Assembly: GCA_020444775.1 (NCBI GenBank)
Contig: JAGRHX010000675.1
Coordinates: 1 to 6,866 of the forward strand
Direction: 5' to 3'
From: Gammaproteobacteria bacterium
Lineage (GTDB): Bacteria; Pseudomonadota; Gammaproteobacteria; HK1
DNA length: 6,866 nt
The notes below the pieces were generated by a model. The model was not told the origin of the DNA, did no database searches, and saw only the letters and a list, made by a program, of their open reading frames with translations. Below are positions 1 through 5,566 of this stretch, in pieces (the stretch's first letter is position 1; the number at the start of each line of letters is the position of its first letter). A program made the translations under genes and the position numbers.

Positions 1-240
1 TGGACCGCTCGTATCGTGGCCCTACGCGCCGAGCTGGCTGAGCTGCAGGCTTTCGTGTCGGCGCTGCATTCATCGCCAGACCTCAGGGCCTTCATCGACA
101 AGCGTACCCGTAGATTACCCGCCTTCTTCGCACTGCGTTCTCGCCAGCGGCTCGGGCGTCTGGGCCGACTGCTCACGCACGACGATCTGTTGCCTGCCAC
201 GCTGCGGCCCGGGCAGTCGCTGGAGATGCTGGACGTGTGA
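1..240 (+). CDS. C-terminal end of an unrecognised protein (partial)
   Basis: The reading frame is open from the first base of the window and ends at a TGA at 238-240, giving 79 visible residues, so the true start most likely lies upstream. A GTG at 16-18 is in frame, but there is too little sequence before it to judge a ribosome binding site. The visible part is rich in Leu, Arg and Ala, looks helical and soluble, and has no membrane segment. It contains a basic stretch around FIDKRTRRLPAFFALRSR and ends in a short acidic tail (SLEMLDV). I do not recognise the family and assign no function. Codon use is GC-rich at third positions, as in the neighbouring genes, which supports real coding. It is separated by 62 bases from the next gene on the same strand, so the two could be cotranscribed. 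Confidence 0.6.
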   Translation, partial: WTARIVALRAELAELQAFVSALHSSPDLRAFIDKRTRRLPAFFALRSRQRLGRLGRLLTHDDLLPATLRPGQSLEMLDV

Positions 241-291
241 GACGCCGGATCGAGATGTCGTGCGAGTGTCCGATTCGAAGCCATCATGAAT

Positions 292-300
292 AGGAGGGGG
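292..300 (+). promoter_or_regulatory. Strong Shine-Dalgarno site of the small lipoprotein gene
   Basis: The sequence AGGAGGGGG ends two bases before the ATG at 303, and its AGGAGG core lies five bases from the start. This near-perfect match to the anti-Shine-Dalgarno sequence fixes the start of the downstream gene and predicts efficient translation. The same bases also form two tandem AGG codons of a six-codon open frame, ATG at 286 to TGA at 304-306, whose stop overlaps the real start. Confidence 0.75.
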
Positions 301-302
301 TC

Positions 303-686
303 ATGAAATCGATGGGTCGTGGTCTGGTCTGTCTGATGCTGTGCGTGGTCATGCTCGCCAACTCGGCATGTACCTCGCTGCGCAGCGTCGACGTTCTAGC
401 CCTGCCCGATCTGGCGGATCCGATCCGGCCGGGCGACGAGTTGACGGTCACGTTCAAGGATCAGCGGCGGGAGAGGATCACCGTCACCGCGCTCGATGAG
501 TTCTCGCTAAGTGGCATCGATGACCGTGGACAGCCGCTGGTCACACCACTTGGCCAGATCCAGACCATCGAGATGGAGAAGCTCGATGTGGGCAAGACCC
601 TGACGAATGTGGGGCTGGGTATCGGCACGGCGGTGCTGGGCGCCCTGGTGTTGCTCATGCTCGGCATGGAGGTGCTGAGCAAGTAG
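303..686 (+). CDS. Small putative lipoprotein / membrane-anchored protein
   Basis: This is a 127-residue protein of unknown function. Seen in the sequence: a short basic N-terminus, a hydrophobic core at about residues 8-19 and a Cys at position 23 followed by TSLR, as in exported lipoproteins. The residues before Cys are Asn-Ser-Ala, so the -3 position is not the usual Leu and the lipobox is imperfect. Residues 40-95 look like a small beta-rich domain: a GDELTVTF strand, a VTALDEFSLSGID segment and a final QIQTIEMEKLDV strand. Residues 101-122 form a glycine-rich hydrophobic segment that could be a membrane helix. Small gammaproteobacterial lipoproteins with a 'TSLR...GD.V.VT...' opening and an 'I..IE' ending resemble it; I recall this from general knowledge and it is unverified. 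The start is set by the AGGAGG at 292-297. It is convergent with the permease gene, whose stop lies 38 bases away. Confidence 0.75.
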   Translation: MKSMGRGLVCLMLCVVMLANSACTSLRSVDVLALPDLADPIRPGDELTVTFKDQRRERITVTALDEFSLSGIDDRGQPLVTPLGQIQTIEMEKLDVGKTLTNVGLGIGTAVLGALVLLMLGMEVLSK

Positions 687-701
687 CTGCGATGCCAGCA
701 G

Positions 702-740
702 CCGGAACCACTCGCAACGGTGGGTCAGGCTCGGTTCCGG
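702..740. terminator. Inverted repeat between convergent genes, possible bidirectional terminator
   Basis: CCGGAACC at 702-709 and GGTTCCGG at 733-740 form a perfect 8-bp inverted repeat with a 23-base loop. It spans the gap between the lipoprotein stop (684-686) and the permease stop (725-727), which lies in the loop. No T-run follows on either strand, so intrinsic termination would be weak. A competing hairpin, CAGGC 726-730 with GCCTG 741-745, uses part of the same sequence. The placement supports a transcription-end role; the form is not classical. Confidence 0.35.
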
Positions 741-2080
741 GCCTGCGTACTGGTGCCGTCCGATTGCTCCCCGGACGGCTCGGCAGGACGTCGGTGTCCG
801 CGACCGAGCACCAGCAAACCCTCGAGCACGATTGCCGCAAGATATACGCCACCGATCCACAGCAGATTGTTCGGCGCGCTTCGCCAGGTGTGTCCGACGA
901 GCACTACCAGCGAGCCCAGCGTCAGCAGCGTGCCCAACAGTGGTATCCAGCCACTCACGCCGATCTCGGCACGCAAGCGGAAGGCGGCGATATTCACACC
1001 GGCGAAGATCAGCAAGAAGGTCGCGCTGGCGAGGCTCGCGATGATCTGCAGATCGGCCAGCAGCACGAACACGGCGGTGAGCAGGGAGAGCACCAGCAGC
1101 GCGACCCAGGGCACCGGGCGTACCCGTTCACGCATCGAGAAGACCGTTGGCAAGGCGTGTTCCCGGGCCATGACCATCGCCAGACGTGCCGAGCCGAACA
1201 GGGTCGCGTTGATTGCGGAGGCGGTGGACAGGAGCGCGGCCAGACCGATGAGTGCGAAGCCCGCCGCACCGAACACCGGCCGCGCGGCCACCGCCAGCGC
1301 ATACTCCTCGTTCTCGATGACCTGTGAGGTGGTCAGATTCGCCACGGCCACCGCGCCGATGACCACGTAGATGAGCATCGTGATCGTGATCGACAGCAGC
1401 AGGGCGCGCTTCAGATTTGACTGTGGATCGTCCATCTCCTGGATCGCGTTCGGGATCAGCTCGAAGCCCTCGTAGGCGACGAAGATGAGCGCGCTGGCGG
1501 CGATCGGCGCGCCATAGCCCCGATCGAAGGCCGGCAGCAGCTGGTCATGGTTCGCGATGGCCAGGCCAGCGACGCCGAACACGGCGAGGATGCCCAGCTT
1601 GACACAGACGATCAGCAGCTCGGTGCGGCCCGAAACCTTACCGCCGGCCAGGTTGAGAGCGAGAAACGTGGCCAGCACGAGCATCGCCAACAGCGTCGAC
1701 CAGGGCGTGCTCCCATCGTCACCGACGAACAGAGCGGCGCCATAGGCGCCAAAGGTGCTGGCGTACAGCGCCAGGGTGCCGACATAGCCGACCACCAGCA
1801 GCCAACCGGCGATCCCCGCGACCGCGGTGCTGCCAAATGCATGTTCGATGTAGGTGAAGCTGCCACCATCGTCGCGAAAGCGCAGGCCCAGGTGGGCGTA
1901 AGCGTATCCGGTCAGCAGCGCAAGGACACCGCCCAGGGCCAGGCCGATCGCGACCGCGTGCCCGGCGGTGTCGATGGCCAGTCCGAGGGTGGCGAAGATA
2001 CCGCCCCCGACCATGCCTCCGATGCCGAGCGCAACCACCTCGGCGAGTGTGAGCTTGCGCTCGGCGGCGTTGTTTCCCAT
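725..2080 (-). CDS. APC-superfamily amino acid permease
   Basis: This is a 451-residue inner-membrane transporter, probably a secondary carrier for amino acids or amines. Seen in the sequence: many hydrophobic segments consistent with about 12 membrane helices, and the helix-1 signature GIGGMVGGGIF at residues 19-29, which in this superfamily is the unwound substrate-binding helix. A central segment, FVAYEGFELIPNAIQEMDDP, matches the typical helix-6 and following-loop motif (YEGFE...EE..NP) of the amino acid permease branch. The C-terminal tail of about 25 residues is hydrophilic and low in complexity. I chose the ATG at 2080, not the frame's earlier ATG at 2221. The upstream 47 residues look non-coding, and APC proteins usually begin about ten residues before this first helix. 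The ribosome binding site is weak (AAAGG, 13 bases upstream). It is divergent from the CopD-family gene. The substrate cannot be predicted from this sequence. Confidence 0.92.
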   Translation of the reverse strand: MGNNAAERKLTLAEVVALGIGGMVGGGIFATLGLAIDTAGHAVAIGLALGGVLALLTGYAYAHLGLRFRDDGGSFTYIEHAFGSTAVAGIAGWLLVVGYVGTLALYASTFGAYGAALFVGDDGSTPWSTLLAMLVLATFLALNLAGGKVSGRTELLIVCVKLGILAVFGVAGLAIANHDQLLPAFDRGYGAPIAASALIFVAYEGFELIPNAIQEMDDPQSNLKRALLLSITITMLIYVVIGAVAVANLTTSQVIENEEYALAVAARPVFGAAGFALIGLAALLSTASAINATLFGSARLAMVMAREHALPTVFSMRERVRPVPWVALLVLSLLTAVFVLLADLQIIASLASATFLLIFAGVNIAAFRLRAEIGVSGWIPLLGTLLTLGSLVVLVGHTWRSAPNNLLWIGGVYLAAIVLEGLLVLGRGHRRPAEPSGEQSDGTSTQARNRA

Positions 2081-2143
2081 CGAGCGGTCGGAGCCTTTGA
2101 TGATCCCGGTGAGGGCCTGGTGGTGGGCGGAGCGCGGGTCCGC

Positions 2144-2157
2144 GCGTATCGATACGC
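2144..2157. promoter_or_regulatory. Perfect 14-bp palindrome, candidate operator
   Basis: GCGTATCGATACGC is a perfect two-fold symmetric sequence with no spacer. It lies in the divergent region between the permease start (2080) and the CopD-family start (2273), 64 bases from the former and about 115 from the latter. Its form and place fit the binding site of a dimeric repressor or activator acting on one or both genes. No regulator gene is present in the window, so the cognate protein is unknown. Confidence 0.4.
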
Positions 2158-2272
2158 TACCAGATCGGCACCGGCCGCTCAGGGCAGCGAGGACACGCGC
2201 ATGCGTAGTGCAATCGGGCATGCTCGTTTATGCTGGTCGGACTCCATCAATATGCTCGACCCTGGACCAGCC

Positions 2273-2734
2273 ATGCACCCTCTGCTCATCGCCCTGCACA
2301 CCCTGGCCGCCGTCATCTGGGTGGGTGGGATGTTCTTCGCCTACATGGCGCTGCGCCCGGCGGCCGGCGCGACCTTGGAGCCGCCACAGCGACTGTCGCT
2401 GTGGCATGCGACGTTCACACGCTTCTTCGTCTGGGTGTGGATCAGCATAGCCGTGCTGCTCATCAGCGGCTACGGCATGGTGTTCGGCACCTTCAAGGGC
2501 TTTGCCAACGTGGGTGTGCACGTGCACACCATGCAGGCGCTGGGGATCCTCATGATGCTGCTGTTTGCGCATCTGTACTTCGCGCCATTCAAGCGGCTGG
2601 GACGGCAGGTCACGGCCGGTGCCTGGCCAGAGGCCGGCCGCCAGCTCAATCAGATCCGACTGATCGTTGCGATCAACCTGTGTCTGGGCATCATCGTCGT
2701 GCTGCTGGGCGTTGCCGGGCGCTTTCTGCTCTGA
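2273..2734 (+). CDS. CopD-family four-helix membrane protein
   Basis: This is a 153-residue integral membrane protein. Seen in the sequence: four hydrophobic helices at about residues 3-27, 50-72, 86-105 and 128-151. The N-terminal pattern LIALHTLAAVIWVGGMFF followed by ALRPA is characteristic of the CopD/copper-resistance D domain family. Histidines at 9, 45, 83, 85 and 100 lie in or near the membrane segments; His9 sits in the conserved first-helix motif, and they are candidate metal or haem ligands. The family is linked to copper import or export, but many short stand-alone members have no tested function and no copper gene is visible nearby. The same frame is open back to 1547, but that stretch is antisense to the permease and is not coding. 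ATG 2273 has a weak TGGA six bases before it. ATG 2252 would add seven residues and has no ribosome binding site. HemJ has a similar fold and is a less likely alternative. Confidence 0.85.
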   Translation: MHPLLIALHTLAAVIWVGGMFFAYMALRPAAGATLEPPQRLSLWHATFTRFFVWVWISIAVLLISGYGMVFGTFKGFANVGVHVHTMQALGILMMLLFAHLYFAPFKRLGRQVTAGAWPEAGRQLNQIRLIVAINLCLGIIVVLLGVAGRFLL

Positions 2735-2743
2735 GGCTCCGCG

Positions 2744-2757
2744 CTGATTCCGATCAG
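2744..2757. terminator. Short hairpin between convergent genes (weak)
   Basis: CTGAT (2744-2748), loop TCCG, ATCAG (2753-2757) forms a 5-bp stem in the 19-base gap between the CopD-family stop and the amidohydrolase stop, and includes the latter's stop codon. The stem is short and has no following T-run, so it is at best a modest bidirectional end signal. Confidence 0.2.
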
Positions 2758-3530
2758 GGTGTCAGGCCCATCTGCGGCGCGGCCTCGAGCAGCGCCCGGG
2801 CCAGGCGCTCGCCCCACTCCACCTGTCCACGTGGATGCTCGATGAGGTCCTGGCGCACCTCGAACTCGATGTGCAGCAGACCTCGATCCTCCGCATGCAC
2901 CGGCACCGAGTAGTCGCGCTCGTGGGTGAGGAAATACGGCTGGTTCTCGCCGACCACCAGCTGGTCCTCGCGGCGCAGGCATTGCAGCACCAGCTGCGCG
3001 AGCCGGTCGTCGCGGTCATAGAGCACGCCCACGTGCCAGGGTCTGGAGACGCCGTGATAGACCGGTGTGCAGCTGTGCACGGCGACAAATGCAGTGGTTC
3101 GATCGGCGCTCCGGCGTTCGTCCAGCAGTGCGGTGATGGCTGCGTGATAGGGCTCGAAGACCTCGGCTTCACGGGCCCGGCGTTGCGCCGGGTCCAGATC
3201 GAGGTTGCCCGGAATGGGCGTGGACTCACTCAGCGTGGTGATGAAGTCCTCGGCGTGCGGACGCCGGTTGCAGTCGACAACCAGACGTGAGTAGCGCTGC
3301 ATGATAAGCGGTGCGTCCAGCACCTCGCTCATCCGCCTGGAGACACCCGCGGCGCCGATGTCCCAGGCGATGTGACGCCGTCGATCGGTCTCGCTCAGAC
3401 CCAGCCCGGCCAGACGTCGTGGGATGAGGTTGCCGGCGTGATCACAGGTCAGCACGAACACCGAGCGACCTTGCATACGGATTTGCTCCACCGGCTCCGG
3501 CTCGCCCGGGCTCAACAACGCCTCGACCAT
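2754..3530 (-). CDS. N-formylglutamate amidohydrolase family protein
   Basis: This is a 258-residue cytoplasmic hydrolase. Characterised members of the family (HutG-type) cleave N-formylglutamate to formate and glutamate with a bound metal. Seen in the sequence, in family order: the nucleotide-independent N-terminal motif TCDHAGNLIP at 28-37, AWDIGA at 55-60, YSRLVVDCNR at 80-89, VHSCTP at 151-156 and IEFEVRQDLI at 221-230. His31 and His152 and the acidic residues beside these motifs are candidate metal ligands. The usual form of the fourth motif is VHSFTP, so Cys154 is a substitution. No signal peptide or membrane segment is visible. ATG 3530 directly follows an in-frame TAG and has a GGAGG 11 bases upstream. 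Met19 (3476) is a second possible start, just before the first conserved motif. No histidine-degradation gene is nearby, so the substrate may be another N-formyl or N-acyl amino acid. The family call is firm; the exact reaction is inferred. Confidence 0.88.
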   Translation of the reverse strand: MVEALLSPGEPEPVEQIRMQGRSVFVLTCDHAGNLIPRRLAGLGLSETDRRRHIAWDIGAAGVSRRMSEVLDAPLIMQRYSRLVVDCNRRPHAEDFITTLSESTPIPGNLDLDPAQRRAREAEVFEPYHAAITALLDERRSADRTTAFVAVHSCTPVYHGVSRPWHVGVLYDRDDRLAQLVLQCLRREDQLVVGENQPYFLTHERDYSVPVHAEDRGLLHIEFEVRQDLIEHPRGQVEWGERLARALLEAAPQMGLTP

Positions 3531-3574
3531 CTATCGTGGTGCCTCCATCCGAGGTGATCTTCGCGGGCTCCGAA

Positions 3575-3608
3575 ACATTTCCCAGAATGTCTACCAGAAC
3601 ATTCCTGG
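3575..3608. promoter_or_regulatory. AT-richer dyad with three ACATT/AATGT half-sites
   Basis: The divergent spacer between the amidohydrolase and amidase genes holds ACATT (3575-3579), AATGT (3586-3590) and ACATT (3599-3603). The last two extend to a near-perfect dyad: CCAGAATGT at 3582-3590 against ACATTCCTGG at 3599-3608, with one bulged base and an 8-base spacer. On the minus strand TTCTGG is also repeated directly at a 12-base spacing. The island is noticeably more AT-rich than its surroundings. This is the pattern of an operator able to bind two or more regulator units and to control both flanking genes. No known consensus is recognised. Confidence 0.35.
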
Positions 3609-3629
3609 CCGGCGACTGTCTGTCCGATC

Positions 3630-3641
3630 GCCGCCGGCGGC
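3630..3641. repeat. 12-bp GC palindrome
   Basis: GCCGCCGGCGGC is a perfect 12-base palindrome in the amidohydrolase-amidase spacer. Such all-GC palindromes arise readily by chance in GC-rich DNA. It is recorded only because it lies 22 bases from the AT-richer dyad in the same regulatory region. Confidence 0.25.
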
Positions 3642-3759
3642 ACGAAAGTTGCCAGCATGGTCAGAGCCGCGAATGCTGTCCGCCCACGCCCCATCCGGGG
3701 ATCTCGGACCGGCAGCCAGCGGCGCATGCCGAGAGCACATTCATTCAGGGGCTATTCTC

Positions 3760-3764
3760 AGGAG
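3760..3764 (+). promoter_or_regulatory. Ribosome binding site that sets the amidase start
   Basis: AGGAG lies seven bases before the ATG at 3772. It decides against the longer in-frame start at 3649, which would add 41 residues with no family resemblance. Confidence 0.8.
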
Positions 3765-3771
3765 CGATTCG

Positions 3772-5193
3772 ATGAGTGCCAGGACGATCGAACTGGAATC
3801 ACTGACACTGAGCGGTGCAGGCGAGCTGCTCAGGACTCGTGCACTGTCCGCGGTCGAGCTGGCCGAGGCCAGCATCGAGCGCATGCACCGCTTGCAACCA
3901 CGACTGGGCTGCTTCACCACCATGACGCCGGAGCTGGCACTTCGTCAAGCGCGCCGGGCCGACAACGAGATCGCCCGTGGGCGTTGGCGCGGCCCACTGC
4001 ATGGTGTGCCGTACACCCTCAAGGACGTGATCGCGACCAGCGGCATCGTCACTACCTTCGGTGATCCCAGAGGTGTCGACTATCGGCCGGCCGAGGACGC
4101 GACGGTCTACCGGCTGCTCGACGCGGCGGGCGGGGTGTTGCTCGGCAAGGTGGTCTCCGAGATCGGTCGCGATTCGCAGGGACCGGTCGGCTGTCGCAAT
4201 CCCTGGAACACCGAGCTCAGCCCGGGGACCTCGAGCAGCGGGTCCGGCGCGGCGGTCGCGGCCGCTATAGGTTTCGCCTCCATCGGCACCGATACCGGGG
4301 GATCGGTACGCCATCCGGCCAGCAACTGCGGGCTGGTCGGCATGAAAGCGACCTTCGGTCGTATCAGTCGGCACGGCGTGTGGGCGTCATCGTGGAGCAC
4401 CGACCAGGCGGGGCCGCTGACCCGAACTGTCGAGGACAACGCCGCGATGATGCAGATCCTGGGGCAGTTCGATCCCAGGGACCCGGTCAGCCTGGTCGAC
4501 CCGCCCGAGGACTACCGGGCCGGGCTCGAGGACGGTGTGGCGGGTCTGCGTATCGGTGTGCCCGCTGATGACTGGGTCTGGCGCGACTGGCTGTCGGTCG
4601 AGGAGGAGACGATCGTGCGCGCCGCGATCGAGGCGCTGGAATCCCTGGGCGCCGCGCTGGTCGATGTCCGGCTGCCGTTGGCGGCACGCTCTCGCGAGGT
4701 GTTGTTCGCGCTGCACGCCGAGGCCCCGGTGTACATGGACGATCACTTCAGTGCCGCGCAGCTCGACGCCTGGCCGGAGCACCACACGCTCCTCAGCCAG
4801 GGGCGCGCGCAGCCCTTCGCCGATTACCTGCACGCGCAACAGCAGCGTGCGCGCATCCGTCAGGAGTGCGATCTGGTGCTGAACGAAGTGGATCTGATTG
4901 CCTTGCCCACGGGCAGCACCGTGGGCGATCGTTGGGACGCGAGCAGCGTGGTGATTCGTGGTGTCGAGCGACCGGCGCGCTCTCGCGCGGTGTACCGCAA
5001 CGGCCTGGCCTCGCTGAGCGGTCATCCGGCGCTGTCGCTGCCGTGTGGCTTTGCCGCTGGCGACTCGCTACCGGTCGGTCTGATGCTGCAAGGCCGACCG
5101 TTGTCCGAAGCCCTGCTGTATCGGGTCGCGCGCGCCTACGAGCGGGCCACCGACTGGCACCAGCGGCGTCCGAGCCTCGTGGAACCGGCCTGA
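3772..5193 (+). CDS. Amidase-signature family hydrolase (stand-alone, GatA-like)
   Basis: This is a 473-residue cytoplasmic enzyme that hydrolyses a carboxamide to a carboxylate and ammonia or amine. Seen in the sequence: the Ser-cisSer-Lys triad is intact, with Lys84 in HGVPYTLKDVIA, the cis-Ser at 154 in PGTSSSGSGAAVA and the nucleophile Ser178 in GTDTGGSVR. The spacing of 24 residues between the two serines is that of GatA and FAAH. The glycine loop reads GTSSSG where GGSSGG is most common, a tolerated but less usual form. After the core come GLVGMKATFGRISRHGV and QAGPLTRTVEDNA, both standard family blocks, and a C-terminal PALSLPCGF...PVGLMLQG motif. No gatB or gatC is nearby and the protein lacks GatA-specific context, so it is probably a free amidase, not part of the tRNA amidotransferase. 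Substrate specificity is unpredictable in this family. The start is fixed by AGGAG seven bases upstream. It is divergent from the formylglutamate amidohydrolase relative. Confidence 0.93.
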   Translation: MSARTIELESLTLSGAGELLRTRALSAVELAEASIERMHRLQPRLGCFTTMTPELALRQARRADNEIARGRWRGPLHGVPYTLKDVIATSGIVTTFGDPRGVDYRPAEDATVYRLLDAAGGVLLGKVVSEIGRDSQGPVGCRNPWNTELSPGTSSSGSGAAVAAAIGFASIGTDTGGSVRHPASNCGLVGMKATFGRISRHGVWASSWSTDQAGPLTRTVEDNAAMMQILGQFDPRDPVSLVDPPEDYRAGLEDGVAGLRIGVPADDWVWRDWLSVEEETIVRAAIEALESLGAALVDVRLPLAARSREVLFALHAEAPVYMDDHFSAAQLDAWPEHHTLLSQGRAQPFADYLHAQQQRARIRQECDLVLNEVDLIALPTGSTVGDRWDASSVVIRGVERPARSRAVYRNGLASLSGHPALSLPCGFAAGDSLPVGLMLQGRPLSEALLYRVARAYERATDWHQRRPSLVEPA

Positions 5194-5240
5194 ATCCGGT
5201 CGAATGCCGGGCTGCGCGGCGGGTCCGAAAGTCTGCTGTT

Positions 5241-5276
5241 GCCCCGTAGCGGTGCGCTGACGAACCGCATCGGGGC
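5241..5276. terminator. Strong hairpin between convergent genes, probable terminator structure
   Basis: GCCCCG (5241-5246) pairs with CGGGGC (5271-5276). Inside, after a 2x2 mismatch, GCGGT (5249-5253) pairs with ACCGC (5264-5268), leaving a 10-base loop. The result is 11 GC-rich base pairs. It sits between the amidase stop (5193) and the stop of the small membrane protein gene (5282-5284), where a bidirectional terminator is expected. No T-run follows on either strand. Confidence 0.45.
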
Positions 5277-5290
5277 GCCGCTCAGCGGCG
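5276..5290. terminator. Tight hairpin with a stop codon in its loop
   Basis: CGCCGC (5276-5281) and GCGGCG (5285-5290) form a perfect 6-bp stem. Its three-base loop, TCA on the plus strand, is exactly the TGA stop codon of the minus-strand small membrane protein gene. It abuts the larger hairpin at 5241-5276 and may act with it to end transcription or protect the 3' end. It could also arise from the GC-rich Arg codons at the end of the gene. Confidence 0.3.
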
Positions 5291-5512
5291 TGCCCGCAGC
5301 GCCAGGACGATCTGCAAGGTGCCGGCGATGTCCATCAGGGCGCCGGTCGCGATCAGCGCCCAGTGCACCCCGGGGGGGGCGAGTGGCGGGAGCGCCTGCG
5401 GGTTGAGCAGGCCCACCGCGCCCAGACCCAGGAACAGGCAGCCCAGCCCATTGAGCATGAGCGCACCCATCGGCAATTGCGGGCGTCGCGCGTCAGTCGA
5501 GGTCGTATTCAT
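5282..5512 (-). CDS. Small membrane protein with two predicted helices
   Basis: This is a 76-residue protein of unknown function. Seen in the sequence: a polar N-terminus of about 14 residues ([14 protein letters not shown]) and two hydrophobic helices at about 15-37 and 50-72. They are joined by a proline-rich turn ([12 protein letters not shown]), and the tail is basic (RARR). The first helix is glycine-rich with small residues at regular spacing, suitable for helix packing. By the positive-inside rule both ends would be cytoplasmic. A GGAGAG ribosome binding site seven bases before ATG 5512 supports this start. It lies 54 bases downstream of the SPFH gene on the same strand with no visible terminator between, so the two are probably cotranscribed and may act together. 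I do not recognise the family. Confidence 0.75.
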   Translation of the reverse strand: MNTTSTDARRPQLPMGALMLNGLGCLFLGLGAVGLLNPQALPPLAPPGVHWALIATGALMDIAGTLQIVLALRARR

Positions 5513-5566
5513 CGAGTTGCTCTCCAGATGTCGTGGCAGTGAAGGCGCCGGCTCGAGCGTGATTCC

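Larger units (their letters stand above)
3512..3694 (-). pseudogene. Possible small secreted-protein ORF or remnant
   Basis: From an ATG at 3694 (or 3727, eleven codons earlier) this minus-strand frame encodes a basic N-terminus (MGRGR) and a hydrophobic stretch, TAFAALTMLATFVPP. A possible signal-peptidase site follows at AAIGQ. The frame then becomes Cys-, His- and Arg-rich with GC-poor third positions and stops at 3512, overlapping the start of the amidohydrolase gene by 19 bases. A different minus-strand frame across 3604-3530 reads NVLVDILGNVSEPAKITSDG, which looks more protein-like. A frameshifted small secreted protein is therefore possible. Neither start has a recognisable ribosome binding site. 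A chance open frame in GC-rich spacer DNA is at least as likely. Confidence 0.15.

Noticed and set aside
692..1370. Two overlapping plus-strand open frames of over 200 codons
   Set aside because: Both lie antisense to the permease, have low-complexity composition and no recognisable motif, and are the usual shadow frames of GC-rich coding DNA.
2081..2221. Longer start for the permease at 2221
   Set aside because: The added 47 residues are polar and unlike APC N-termini, and the stretch carries the divergent promoter region.
1547..2272. Long in-frame N-terminal extension of the CopD-family protein (395 residues in total)
   Set aside because: The extension is antisense to the permease gene, rich in Gln, Asp, Gly and Arg with no domain pattern. 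The CopD homology begins exactly at the Met near 2273.
2273..2734. HemJ-type protoporphyrinogen oxidase
   Set aside because: The overall fold is similar, but the first-helix motif with WVGGMFF and ALRPA is that of CopD-family proteins.
3530..3604. Protein-like frame NVLVDILGNVSEP... as an independent gene
   Set aside because: It has no start codon or ribosome binding site and stops soon after entering the amidohydrolase gene; it is kept only as support for a possible frameshifted remnant.
3649..3771. Longer start for the amidase
   Set aside because: There is no family similarity in the extra 41 residues, and a good AGGAG sits seven bases before ATG 3772.
3772..5193. GatA subunit of the tRNA-dependent amidotransferase
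   Set aside because: There are no gatB or gatC neighbours, and the C-terminal part does not show GatA-specific features that I can recognise; a free amidase fits better.
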